Assembly: GCF_000717875.1 (NCBI RefSeq)
Contig: NZ_JOCT01000023.1
Coordinates: forward strand, 1 to 64,000
DNA: 64,000 bases
From: Streptomyces sp. NRRL S-455
GTDB taxonomy: Bacteria > Actinomycetota > Actinomycetes > Streptomycetales > Streptomycetaceae
Direction: 5' to 3'
A program made the position numbers and the translations under genes. Each line of letters starts with the position of its first letter. Position 1 is the stretch's first letter. Positions 8,746 to 17,103 of the stretch are shown piece by piece. A model generated the notes under the pieces. The model searched no databases, had not been told where the DNA came from, and saw nothing but the letters and a program-made list of their open reading frames with translations.

Positions 8746-9858
8746 TCAATTTGGCACAGAGGGAAGTCCCGGAAGGGTGACAAGAATCCGGCAACCCCGC
8801 TCGGATTCGGCCACTCCGATCCTGCCGCCGTGCAGATCCACCGCCCAGCGGGCGATCGCCAGGCCGAGACCCGTGCCGCCGTCGCTGCCCGGTCCCTGCG
8901 GCCGCTTGGCACTGCCGCGGTTGAACCGCTCGAAGACCCGGTGCCACTCCGACTTCGGAATGCCGGGGCCCTCGTCCAGGACCTCCAGCTCCAGCGACTC
9001 GGGCAGCGCGCCGCGCCGCGCCTTCACCGTCACCCGGCCGTGCGGCGGGCTGTGCTTGACCGCGTTGTCGATGAGGTTGGCGACGACCTGGTGGATGCGC
9101 TCGGGGTCGGCGTGCGCGGTCAGCTCCGGCGGGTGGACGTCGAGGTGCAGATGGACGTCCGTCCGCGTGTGACTGCCCGAGCCGGTGGCGATGCCCGCGC
9201 GCACCGAGGCGACCATGTTGGCCTCCTTCAGCACGCCGGACAGATACGGCCACACCTCGAACCGCCGCTTCTTCAGCGGTACGACGCCGTTGTCCAGGCG
9301 GGACAGGTCCAGCAGCGTCTCCACCAGCCGGCCGAGGCGCTCGGTCTGCTTCAGCGCCGTGCGCATCGTCTCCGGGTCGGCCTGGGTGACACCGTCGACG
9401 ATGTTCTCCAGCACCGCGCGCAGCCCCGCGATCGGCGTGCGCAGCTCGTGCGAGACGTTCGCCACCAGCTCCTTGCGCTGCCGGTCCTGCGCCTCCAGCT
9501 CGTCGGCCATGGCGTTGATCGTCACGGCCAGGTCACCCAGCTCATCGCGGCGGTTCTCCCGCGTCCGGCGGGTGTAGTCGCCCTGCGAGATGGAACGGGC
9601 CACGGCCGTCATCTCGTCCAGCGGGGCGGTGAGCGAATGGGCGACGAATTGCGTAATGAGGAGCGTGGCGATCATCGAGAAGACCGTGATGAAGCGCAGC
9701 TCCGTCTTGGTGTGCACCGCGATCACCGACAGGCCCGTGGTGATCAGCACCGAGATGACGACCAGCGCGCCCAGCTTGGTCTTGATCGAGAAGGGACTCA
9801 CCCCGCCCCAGGGCTCCGGCTCCCCGGGACCTCTCCGCGCGCCCGGCCCGCCGCTCAT
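8746..9858 (-). CDS. Sensor histidine kinase (OmpR-type two-component system)
   Basis: The 370-residue membrane kinase has two hydrophobic segments (LGALVVISVLITTGLSVIAV, 29-48; ITVFSMIATLLITQFVAHSL, 57-76) with almost no extracytoplasmic loop. A HAMP domain follows, then HisKA with the phospho-accepting His137 (VSHELRTP) and a HATPase_c domain (NLIDNAVKHS, DEGPGIP, GTGLGLAIARWAVDLHGG). With so short a loop it probably senses an intramembrane or cytoplasmic signal. ATG 9858 overlaps the regulator stop by four bases (ATGA), so the pair is coupled. The signal and target genes are unknown. Confidence 0.92.
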   Translation of the reverse strand: MSGGPGARRGPGEPEPWGGVSPFSIKTKLGALVVISVLITTGLSVIAVHTKTELRFITVFSMIATLLITQFVAHSLTAPLDEMTAVARSISQGDYTRRTRENRRDELGDLAVTINAMADELEAQDRQRKELVANVSHELRTPIAGLRAVLENIVDGVTQADPETMRTALKQTERLGRLVETLLDLSRLDNGVVPLKKRRFEVWPYLSGVLKEANMVASVRAGIATGSGSHTRTDVHLHLDVHPPELTAHADPERIHQVVANLIDNAVKHSPPHGRVTVKARRGALPESLELEVLDEGPGIPKSEWHRVFERFNRGSAKRPQGPGSDGGTGLGLAIARWAVDLHGGRIGVAESERGCRILVTLPGLPSVPN

Positions 9859-10595
9859 GGCGTCGGGGTCTCCAGGGCGTAGCCCACGCCGTGCACCGTA
9901 CGGATCCGCTCGGCGCCGATCTTCCGGCGCAGCGCCTTGATGTGGCTGTCGACCGTCCGGGTGCCCGAGGCGTCCGCCCAGTCCCAGACCTCGGCGAGCA
10001 GCTGCTCGCGCGAGAGCACCGCGCGCGGCGTGTTCGCCAGGCACACCAGTAGATCGAACTCGGTCGGCGTGAGGTGGACGTCCTCGCTCCGCACCCGCAC
10101 GCGCCGCTGCGCGTGGTCGATCTCCAGTTCGCCGAGGCGCAGGATGCCGGAGCGAGGGGTGGCCGCCGCGATGGCGGCCCGCTCCACCCGGCGCAGCAGC
10201 ACGTGCACGCGCGCCGCCAGCTCCCGCATCGAGAACGGCTTCGTCATGTAGTCGTCGGCGCCGACCCCGAGGCCGACCAGCATGTCGGTCTCGTCGTCGC
10301 GCGCGGTGAGCATCAGCACCGGCACCGGGCGGGCGGCCTGCACACGACGGCAGACCTCCAGACCGTCGAAACCGGGCAGCATGATGTCGAGGATCAGCAG
10401 GTCGGGCTGCCAGGCCTCGGCGGTGTCGACCGCGGCCGGACCATCACCCGCCGTTTGCACGAGGAATCCCTCGGCGCGCAGGCGGGTCGCGATGGCGTCC
10501 ACGATCGTGGCGTCGTCCTCGACGACGAGAACCCGGCGCTGTGCGCCCGGGGTAGCCGTCGCCGAACCGTTGTGGGAGGTGTGTGTCTGCTCCAT
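9855..10595 (-). CDS. OmpR/PhoB-family response regulator
   Basis: The 246-residue protein has a receiver domain with the acidic pair Asp27/Asp28, phosphorylation site Asp70 (LLILDIMLPG) and conserved Lys in MTKPFSMRELAARV. A winged-helix DNA-binding domain ends with VDSHIKALRRKIGAERIRTVHGVGY. I prefer ATG 10595 (MEQTHTS), preceded by AGGGGCGGG, over an upstream in-frame ATG at 10664 that lacks a ribosome site and adds an atypical leader. It is the first gene of the pair with the downstream kinase. Confidence 0.92.
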   Translation of the reverse strand: MEQTHTSHNGSATATPGAQRRVLVVEDDATIVDAIATRLRAEGFLVQTAGDGPAAVDTAEAWQPDLLILDIMLPGFDGLEVCRRVQAARPVPVLMLTARDDETDMLVGLGVGADDYMTKPFSMRELAARVHVLLRRVERAAIAAATPRSGILRLGELEIDHAQRRVRVRSEDVHLTPTEFDLLVCLANTPRAVLSREQLLAEVWDWADASGTRTVDSHIKALRRKIGAERIRTVHGVGYALETPTP

Positions 10596-10730
10596 CGCCC
10601 GCCCCTGGGGTGTGCTTTCCGGAACCAGTGGGGTGATTCCTTCTGACTGGCTGTGCCTGCGCATGGTTGCGATTGACGCTTGAATGATCGGCGTCAGGGG
10701 AGCAGCGTACGGGGAGTCAGCACGCCTTTG

Positions 10731-11408
10731 CTATCCAGGGCTGATGGCGAGGTGCACGACGTCGGGAACGCCCCGGGCAACCGGGATCTCTTCGGTACGG
10801 ACCTGTTGGAACCCGGCATTCCGCAAGGTACCTTCGAATTCCGACGACGGCTGGGCGGACCAGACGGCGAGAACCCCGCCGGGTCTCAACACCCTTGCGC
10901 AGCTTGCCAGTCCGGCCTCTCGGTAGAGATTTCCGTTGCCCTCCGTGACCGTCCAGTCGGGACCGTTGTCGATGTCGAGGCACAGGGCGTCGAACGTGTC
11001 GGATGTCTCATTGACGTAGGCCACGAGATCGGCTTCGACGATATTCGCGCGCGGGTCGGTCAGGGCCCGGGCGGAGATCGCGGAGAGCGGGCCGTCCCGG
11101 TGCCATTCGACAATCGCCCGCTCGCGTTCCACCACCGTGATCCGTCCCCACCGCGGGTCCGCCGCCGCGTGCGCCAGGGAGAAGCCGACGCCGAGTCCGC
11201 CGATCAGTACGTCGGGGTGGGCCCGGCCGTCCAGAGTCTCCAGCGCGGCGTCGACCAGTCGCCGCTCGGAACGGCCGTCGGAGGTGTCCATCAGGAAACA
11301 GCCGTTCGCGATGATCTCCAGCCGGCCGCCGTGCCGTCGCAGCACGACCTCGCCGTGCGGGCCCTCGCGACGGTCCAGTACCTGGGGGATGTCGTTCGAG
11401 GTGGGCAT
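10731..11408 (-). CDS. Spermidine synthase-like class I methyltransferase-fold protein
   Basis: The 225-residue protein has a Rossmann-like AdoMet-fold: PDVLIGGLGVGFSLAHAA is the glycine loop (about 65-82), ITVVERERAIVEWH the acidic second strand, and FDALCLDIDNGPDW a strand-4 motif. An N-terminal beta segment (GEVVLRRHGGRLEIIANG) resembles the spermidine synthase N-domain. The substrate cannot be assigned; many such Streptomyces proteins are annotated as spermidine synthase without evidence of polyamine activity. It lies downstream of the minisatellite region on the same strand as the neighbouring regulator pair, 135 bases from it. Confidence 0.8.
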   Translation of the reverse strand: MPTSNDIPQVLDRREGPHGEVVLRRHGGRLEIIANGCFLMDTSDGRSERRLVDAALETLDGRAHPDVLIGGLGVGFSLAHAAADPRWGRITVVERERAIVEWHRDGPLSAISARALTDPRANIVEADLVAYVNETSDTFDALCLDIDNGPDWTVTEGNGNLYREAGLASCARVLRPGGVLAVWSAQPSSEFEGTLRNAGFQQVRTEEIPVARGVPDVVHLAISPG

Positions 11409-12014
11409 GGGGGCATCCTGGCAGGTGCGGAGAGCGCGGCGCGAAGGAATTCCGCGCGGCCAAGAGGCCGCGGCGAATCGACCCGCTCGCGGCGTCCGTC
11501 ACGGAGGGCGGGGCGGAAAGCGGCGAAGCCGTTGGCTGAACGGCACACCGGCGGCCTGTGCGCGACCGGTGTCCTCGTGGCAGGCATGGCGGCGACCGAG
11601 GTGCCGTGGGCCTTGCGGTGTCGGCCGGGTATCCACCCGAATCCTCGCCGCGTCATGCGACACGCGCCACCGCGTCACGCGCAGCGCTCCGCGTCACCGT
11701 GTCACGCGCCACCGCGCCATGCGCCACCGCGTCACGCGCAGCGCTCCGCGTCGCCGCGCCATGCGCCACCGCGCCACGCGCCATCGCGCTCCGCGCCACG
11801 CGCCGCCGCGACGGTGTCAGCGCAGGCGTCGTGGCCGGTGCCGGCGCACCGGCCGGATGTGACGGTGCGCCAGTGCGGCGTCGCCCGCCGCTGCCGTGGC
11901 CGGGCGTGCCGCCGACCGTCTTCGGTGGTGTGCTGCTCCGGGGCTGGGGCCTCCGCCCTCGCCGGCCGGAGGGCGCACCGGAAGCAGGTGACCGCCTGGG
12001 CGCCGGGGGGCTCC
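11409..12014. other. 606-bp gene-free interval holding a minisatellite
   Basis: No convincing gene lies in this interval. Open frames in several phases arise from the repeated GC-rich sequence at 11668-11796 and have low-complexity Arg/His/Pro translations without homology to anything I recognise. The left part (11409-11660) is ordinary upstream DNA of the spermidine-synthase-like gene. The right part (11797-12014) is GC-rich filler before the acetyltransferase stop. Confidence 0.6.
11668..11796. repeat. 15-bp minisatellite (CACCGCGYCAYGCGC units)
   Basis: Degenerate 15-bp units with consensus CACCGCGYCAYGCGC sit at 11668, 11695, 11710, 11725, 11752, 11767 and 11782. Identical 12-bp pieces AGCGCTCCGCGT occur at 11683 and 11740, so a higher-order 57-bp period (11668 to 11725) is also visible. 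The array is unspaced and degenerate, so it is not a CRISPR. Confidence 0.85.
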
Positions 12015-12674
12015 TCAGCCCTGCGCGGAGCCCGGCGGGCCGTGCCTGGCGCTGGTCAGCAGGGCGACCACATCCCAGCCCAAGGTCTCGTAGAGCCCTC
12101 GTCCCGCTGGTGTCCCGGCCAGGACACCGGTCCGCGCCCCCTGCCGGGCGGCGGCGTGCTGCAGGGTCCGCATGACGAGGCTGCCGAGGCCCTTGCGGCG
12201 ATGCCCGGGGGCCGTCTCGATCTGGTCGACGACGGCGGTCTCGCCCGTCGGGGCGATCTGGCCGCGTGCGGCGAGGGAACCGTCCGGCGCGGCCACCATC
12301 AGGCGGGTCACTCCGCCGCGCGACCACATGTGCGGCCGGTAGCCGTCGGGGACGTCAGGAACGTCGCCCATGGTCAGCGGGACGGTCATCAGGTAGCCGG
12401 GCTCGGGGTCGATCCACCAGCTGTCGTCGAGCCAGCCGGCGACCACGGACGGGTCCCGGAACGCCTTGAGCCACACGCCGTGCCCGGTCACCGCGCCGGC
12501 CACCTTGCGGACGGTCGTCTCGTCCAGGTCGTCGCCGGTCGTGCCGAGCACATGCCGCGTGACGTGCCCGAACATCCCCATGTCGATCGTCCAGCCCCAT
12601 GGCTCGGTGACGGGTGGCGCGGCCCCGCGCGACACGATCCATCCGTTCACCCATGCCTGCACGGTTCCGTCCAT
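12015..12674 (-). CDS. GNAT-family N-acetyltransferase
   Basis: The 219-residue protein ends with a GNAT core: VVDQIETAPGHRRKGLGSLV is the acetyl-CoA pyrophosphate loop (R/Q-x-x-G-x-G/A form) and AGRGLYETLGW the C-terminal motif. The N-terminal 130 residues include Trp-rich, poorly conserved sequence and may fold as a degenerate second acetyltransferase domain. ATG 12674 has GGGGGGA upstream; longer in-frame starts up to 12947 run through the lon regulatory region and are unlikely. Substrate unknown. It is divergent from lon with 175 bases between starts. Confidence 0.85.
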   Translation of the reverse strand: MDGTVQAWVNGWIVSRGAAPPVTEPWGWTIDMGMFGHVTRHVLGTTGDDLDETTVRKVAGAVTGHGVWLKAFRDPSVVAGWLDDSWWIDPEPGYLMTVPLTMGDVPDVPDGYRPHMWSRGGVTRLMVAAPDGSLAARGQIAPTGETAVVDQIETAPGHRRKGLGSLVMRTLQHAAARQGARTGVLAGTPAGRGLYETLGWDVVALLTSARHGPPGSAQG

Positions 12675-12807
12675 GCCATCCCCCCGTAATGGGTGCTTCG
12701 TGTATTCGTCTATTACTGAAAGAACATTACGCGCCTGTCGGCTGCCCGTCTCGCGGGTGATCGCTGAGGGCGAACATCCGCCGGGGAACATCCGGGCGCC
12801 CCCGAGC

Positions 12808-12828
12808 ATTGAGTCGGCATAGCTCAAC
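12808..12828 (+). promoter_or_regulatory. HAIR operator (HspR-binding type) upstream of lon
   Basis: ATTGAGT-CGGCATA-GCTCAAC is an inverted repeat with a 7-base spacer and closely matches the HAIR consensus CTTGAGT-N7-ACTCAAG (mismatches only at the outermost arm bases and one inner position). HspR is the heat-shock repressor of dnaK, clpB and lon in Streptomyces (established for S. coelicolor and relatives). The site ends 21 bases before the lon ATG, where a bound repressor would block transcription. Confidence 0.85.
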
Positions 12829-12849
12829 TTGACTGCCGAAGGGGAGATC

Positions 12850-15264
12850 ATGGCTTCGACGTCCACACCGCTCACCCTGCCCGTGCTGCCGCTCGACGAC
12901 GAGGTCGTGCTGCCCGGGATGGTGGTCCCGCTGGACCTGAGCGACAACGAGGTCCGGGCCGCGGTGGAGGCCGCTCAGGCTGCTGCTCGGACAACGCCCG
13001 GAAAGCCCCGGGTACTCCTGGTGCCGCGCATCGACGGGACGTACGCGAACACCGGCGTGCTCGGCACCGTCGAGCAGGTGGGCCGGCTGGCCGACGGCGA
13101 CCCGGGCGCGCTGATCCGCGGCCGGGGCCGGGTGAGGATCGGTGCGGGGACCACGGGCCCCGGCGCGGCCCTCTGGGTCGAGGGCACCAGCGTCGACGAG
13201 ACCGTCCCGGAGCCGCTGCCCGGGCAAGTGACCGAACTGGTCAAGGAGTACAAGGCGCTCGCCACCGCCTGGCTGCGCAAGCGCGGCGCCTGGCAGGTCG
13301 TCGACCGGGTCCAGGCCATCGACGACGTCTCGGCGCTCGCCGACAACTCCGGCTACTCGCCGTTCCTCACCACCGAGCAGAAGGTGGAACTGCTGGAGAC
13401 CGCCGACCCGGTGGCCCGGCTCAAGCTCGCCACCCAGCAGCTGCGCGACCACCTCGCCGAACAGGACGTGGCCGAGTCCATCGCCAAGGACGTCCAGGAG
13501 GGCGTCGACAAGCAGCAGCGCGAGTTCCTGCTGCGGCGTCAGCTGGAAGCGGTCCGCAAGGAGTTGCGCGAGCTGAACGGCGAGCAGGACGGCGAGGAGT
13601 CCGACGACTACCGCGCCCGCGTGGAGGCCGCCGACCTGCCCGAGAAGGTCCGCGAGGCCGCGCTCAAGGAGGTCGACAAGCTGGAGCGGTCCTCCGACCA
13701 GTCGCCCGAGGGCTCCTGGATCCGGACCTGGCTCGACACGGTCCTGGAGATGCCGTGGAACGAGCGCACCGAGGATGCCTACGACATCCGGGGCGCCCAG
13801 GCCGTCCTCGACGCCGAGCACGCCGGCCTGGAGGACGTGAAGGAGCGGATCACCGAGTACCTGGCGGTGCGCAAGCGACGCGGCGACCGGGGACTCGGCG
13901 TGGTCGGCGGGCGACGCGGCGGTGCCGTGCTCGCGCTCGTCGGACCGCCCGGCGTCGGCAAGACCAGCCTGGGCGAGTCCGTGGCCCACGCGATGGGCCG
14001 GAAGTTCGTGCGCGTGGCCCTCGGCGGCGTCCGGGACGAGGCCGAGATCCGCGGCCACCGGCGGACCTACGTCGGTGCCCTGCCGGGCCGGATCGTCCGC
14101 GCCATCAAGGAGGCCGGGTCCATGAACCCGGTCGTGCTGCTCGACGAGATCGACAAGGTGGGCTCGGACTTCCGGGGTGACCCGGCCGCGGCCCTGCTCG
14201 AGGTGCTCGACCCGGCGCAGAACCACACCTTCCGGGACCACTACCTGGAGGTCGAGCTGGACCTGTCGGACGTGGTCTTCCTCGCCACCGCCAACGTCCT
14301 GGAGGCCATCCCCGAAGCCCTGGCCGACCGCATGGAGATCGTCCGCCTGGACGGTTACACCGAGGACGAGAAGATCGTCATCGCCCGGGACCACCTGCTG
14401 CCGCGGCAGCTGGAGCGGGCCGGACTCGGCGAGGACGAGGTGGCCATCGACGAGGGCGCCCTGCGCAAGCTCGCCGGTGAGTACACGCGCGAGGCGGGCG
14501 TGCGCAACCTGGAGCGGTCCGTCGCACGGCTGCTGCGCAAGGTCGCGGCCCAGCACGAGCTGGGCGAGCGGGAGCTGCCGTTCACCGTCCGCGACGAGGA
14601 CCTGCGCTCCCTGATCGGCCGGCCGCACCACGTGCCCGAGTCCGCCCAGGACCCGGCCGAGCGCCGGACCTCCGTGCCGGGCGTGGCGACGGGCCTCGCG
14701 GTGACGGGCGCCGGTGGTGACGTGCTCTACGTGGAGGCGTCGCTGGCCGACCCCGAGACGGGCGCCGCGGGACTGACCCTGACCGGCCAGCTGGGCGACG
14801 TGATGAAGGAGTCCGCGCAGATCGCGCTGAGCTTCCTGCGCTCCCACGGTGCCGAGCTCGAACTGCCGGTGGCCGACCTGAAGGACCGGGGCGTGCACAT
14901 CCACTTCCCGGCGGGCGCGGTCCCCAAGGACGGCCCCAGTGCCGGCATCACGATGACCACCGCGCTGGCCTCGCTGCTCTCCGGCCGCCTGGTGCGCACG
15001 GACGTGGCGATGACCGGTGAGGTCTCGCTGACCGGCCGGGTCCTGCCGATCGGCGGCGTGAAGCAGAAGCTGCTCGCCGCGCACCGGGCGGGTGTCACCA
15101 CGGTGATCATCCCCAAGCGCAACGAACCCGACCTGGACGACGTCCCGGCGGAGGTGCTGGACAAGCTCGACGTCCACACCGTCACCGATGTCCGCCAGGT
15201 CCTGGAGCTGGCGCTCGCCCCCGCCACCGCGGGTGCGACGCCGGAGGTTCCGGTGGCCGCGTGA
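12850..15264 (+). CDS. lon: ATP-dependent protease Lon
   Basis: The 804-residue cytoplasmic protease carries an N-terminal LON substrate domain (about 1-200), an AAA+ module with Walker [10 protein letters not shown] (near 368) and Walker [10 protein letters not shown] (near 430), and a C-terminal protease domain. Ser697 lies in [10 protein letters not shown], and Lys740 in [14 protein letters not shown] completes the Ser-Lys dyad by the family spacing. I start at ATG 12850 behind GAAGGGGAG; a longer in-frame start at 12829 is too close to the operator. Length and motifs are typical of bacterial LonA. A HAIR site predicts heat-shock induction through HspR. Confidence 0.96.
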   Translation: MASTSTPLTLPVLPLDDEVVLPGMVVPLDLSDNEVRAAVEAAQAAARTTPGKPRVLLVPRIDGTYANTGVLGTVEQVGRLADGDPGALIRGRGRVRIGAGTTGPGAALWVEGTSVDETVPEPLPGQVTELVKEYKALATAWLRKRGAWQVVDRVQAIDDVSALADNSGYSPFLTTEQKVELLETADPVARLKLATQQLRDHLAEQDVAESIAKDVQEGVDKQQREFLLRRQLEAVRKELRELNGEQDGEESDDYRARVEAADLPEKVREAALKEVDKLERSSDQSPEGSWIRTWLDTVLEMPWNERTEDAYDIRGAQAVLDAEHAGLEDVKERITEYLAVRKRRGDRGLGVVGGRRGGAVLALVGPPGVGKTSLGESVAHAMGRKFVRVALGGVRDEAEIRGHRRTYVGALPGRIVRAIKEAGSMNPVVLLDEIDKVGSDFRGDPAAALLEVLDPAQNHTFRDHYLEVELDLSDVVFLATANVLEAIPEALADRMEIVRLDGYTEDEKIVIARDHLLPRQLERAGLGEDEVAIDEGALRKLAGEYTREAGVRNLERSVARLLRKVAAQHELGERELPFTVRDEDLRSLIGRPHHVPESAQDPAERRTSVPGVATGLAVTGAGGDVLYVEASLADPETGAAGLTLTGQLGDVMKESAQIALSFLRSHGAELELPVADLKDRGVHIHFPAGAVPKDGPSAGITMTTALASLLSGRLVRTDVAMTGEVSLTGRVLPIGGVKQKLLAAHRAGVTTVIIPKRNEPDLDDVPAEVLDKLDVHTVTDVRQVLELALAPATAGATPEVPVAA

Positions 15265-15282
15265 CGGAGGTCATCGGATGAG

Positions 15283-15318
15283 GAAGGCCCGGGCCCCGTG
15301 AGGGAGGCCCGGGCCTTC
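15283..15318 (+). terminator. Hairpin terminator of lon
   Basis: GAAGGCCCGGGCC (15283-15295) pairs perfectly with GGCCCGGGCCTTC (15306-15318) around a 10-base loop, 18 bases after the lon stop. Confidence 0.8.
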
Positions 15319-15451
15319 ACTGTGTGGTGGCCCTGTGTACAGGGGTGGCCTGCCCTGCGGAATACTTGCCGAGCTGCGGCGATGGCGCCGGGTGCGGAGA
15401 ATTTCAGGTACCGGGATCGGGTACCGGGCGAGAACCGAGGCAGGGGCTGAC

Positions 15452-15943
15452 GTGCGCGAGGAAGGCAACGACGCCGGACACCGGGAGGCCGGTCCGGCCG
15501 GGAGCGGGGTGGACCAGCCCGCGTTCCTGGCGCTGGAGCGGGAGCTGACCGTGCTGCTGCGGCGTGCCCGGGCCAGCCAGGGCGAGATGGCCCGGGAGGT
15601 CCATCCCGACCTGGAGTCGTCCGCGTACGGCCTCCTCGTCCGGCTGGACGAGTGCGGCAGGCAGCGGGCCACCGAGCTCGCCGCCTACATCGGCGTCGGC
15701 AAGGCCACGATGTCCCGCCAGCTGCGCGCCCTGGAGGACCTCGGCCTGGTCGCCCGTGAGCCCGACCCCGCCGACGGACGCGCCTGGCTCGTGGCCCTCA
15801 CCCAGGAGGGGCACGACCGTGTCCGCCGGGTGCGGGAGGCCCGCCGCGCCCGCTACGCCGGCCGTCTCGCCGACTGGGACACCAGCGCGGTGACGGAACT
15901 GGCCCGGCTGCTGCACCAGCTCAACCGCAGCATGGAGAAGTAG
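15452..15943 (+). CDS. MarR-family transcriptional regulator
   Basis: The 163-residue protein has a MarR winged helix: RATELAAYIGVGKATMSRQL is the HTH and REPDPADGRAWLVALTQEG the beta-wing with the conserved D-x-R (DGR). GTG 15452 has AGGGG (15443-15446) at good spacing; upstream in-frame codons back to 15335 lack family sequence. Ligand and targets are unknown. It converges with the PP2C-like gene, leaving 16 bases between stops. Direct GGTACCGGG repeats just upstream (around 15407-15427) could be operator half-sites. Confidence 0.88.
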   Translation: MREEGNDAGHREAGPAGSGVDQPAFLALERELTVLLRRARASQGEMAREVHPDLESSAYGLLVRLDECGRQRATELAAYIGVGKATMSRQLRALEDLGLVAREPDPADGRAWLVALTQEGHDRVRRVREARRARYAGRLADWDTSAVTELARLLHQLNRSMEK

Positions 15944-15959
15944 TCCTCGACGCCGGTCG

Positions 15960-16745
15960 TCAGAACTCGACGAACACCACCGTCGCGTCGTCGTGCGACT
16001 TGCTCCGGCCCAGGAAGGTCCTGGCCGTGTCCGCCCGTTCCAGCGCGCGGACCCGGTCCACCAGTGCCTGCGGTCCCTCCTTGCGGACGAGGCGGAAGCA
16101 GTCCGTCCAGTCGCCCTCCCGGAAGCGCTCCACCCAGCGCGAGGCACCGTCCGTCAGCACGGTCAAGGCGCGCACCTCCCGGCGGGGCAGCGTCCCGGTC
16201 ACCGCCCGTCCGGACACCGCGGGGTCGGCCGCGGCCGTGAAGAAGCCGCCTTCCCTGTTGCGGACCGTGGAGTCCACCAGCGCGTCCGTGGCCAGGGCGG
16301 AGCGGGGCAGGAGGGACAGGCGGTCGTCCAGGAAGGGCGTCACCACGCCGTCCGGTGACTCCACGAGGAGGGCGGAGTCGGACAGGACCAGGTACTCGAC
16401 CGTCTCGGTGGACCAGCGGGCCACGACCACCGTGGCCTGAGGGGTGCGTGGGTGAGAAAGGTCACAGGATGAGGCGTGTGCCTCAGCGGTACGCGCGATG
16501 GCACGGGACAAGGCGTCGACCAGGGGAGCGTCCGGGAGTGAAACGGTCAGTTCGGTCAGTGCTCCCCCGAGGCGCGCCGTGAACCAGGGGACGGAATGCA
16601 GACAGCCCGTCCCGCCCTTCGGGGGCGTGACCCCGTCCAGGACGACGACCGAACCGCCCTGTCCGGAGGCCGGTAGTCCGACAGCGGCGAAGTCCTCGTT
16701 GGGGCGATCCGCGTCTCCGGGCTCCGAAACGAGTTCAGTACGCAT
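15960..16745 (-). CDS. PP2C-like (PPM-family) protein phosphatase
   Basis: The 261-residue soluble protein shows a PP2C fold: RPNEDFAAVG near the N-terminus stands where PP2C has its R..NED metal motif, VVVLDGVT follows as the DG motif, LTVLTDGASRWV is the internal DG motif, and KSHDDATVVFVEF at the C-terminus is the terminal DDxT metal motif. The key acidic residues are therefore kept. I start at ATG 16745 (MRTELVSEPG), where the family sequence begins; an ATG at 16793 would add an unconvincing leader. The protein substrate is unknown. Confidence 0.75.
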   Translation of the reverse strand: MRTELVSEPGDADRPNEDFAAVGLPASGQGGSVVVLDGVTPPKGGTGCLHSVPWFTARLGGALTELTVSLPDAPLVDALSRAIARTAEAHASSCDLSHPRTPQATVVVARWSTETVEYLVLSDSALLVESPDGVVTPFLDDRLSLLPRSALATDALVDSTVRNREGGFFTAAADPAVSGRAVTGTLPRREVRALTVLTDGASRWVERFREGDWTDCFRLVRKEGPQALVDRVRALERADTARTFLGRSKSHDDATVVFVEF

Positions 16746-17103
16746 CCAGCCAGTCTGCACGAGCCCTTCACAAGGTCCGCAAGAGGCTGGCAATGGTTGC
16801 CGGATCTGCGCAGTCGTGCAGGTCAGGCGCCCCGTTTTGGGTGGAATGCATTGTTCCGAGAAGGCGCGTTGGCGAATACTGCCACCGCCTGCCCCCGGCG
16901 TCCAACCGGCGGGCCGCGCAAGGCCGCTGCAAGGGCCAGCGGAACTTGCCCCTCAACTCCCGTCCGGGGTTCACTCCTTCGAGTGGCGGGTCAGGTGATG
17001 CGCGCGTGCGCTGCCCACCGGCGCTGGGAGGGTCGGGAAGTGTACCTGGAGTACGCGTCAGTTGACGGAGCGTCATCCGGGCCCATGAGTTCACGAGTCA
17101 GGA
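16746..17103. other. Intergenic region between the PP2C-like gene and the conservon, with a possible promoter
   Basis: No gene is supported here. Near its right end a TTGACG (17062-17067) is followed after 18 bases by TGAGTT (17086-17091), a weak promoter match for cvnA. CGTCA-GT-TGACG (17056-17067) is a short inverted repeat over the -35. The remainder is unremarkable. Confidence 0.35.

Noticed and set aside
11668..11796. CRISPR array
   Set aside because: Units are degenerate, only 15 bp and not separated by unique spacers; no cas genes nearby.
12727..15177. An 816-codon minus-strand frame across lon
   Set aside because: Shadow of lon; low-complexity translation, no start context.
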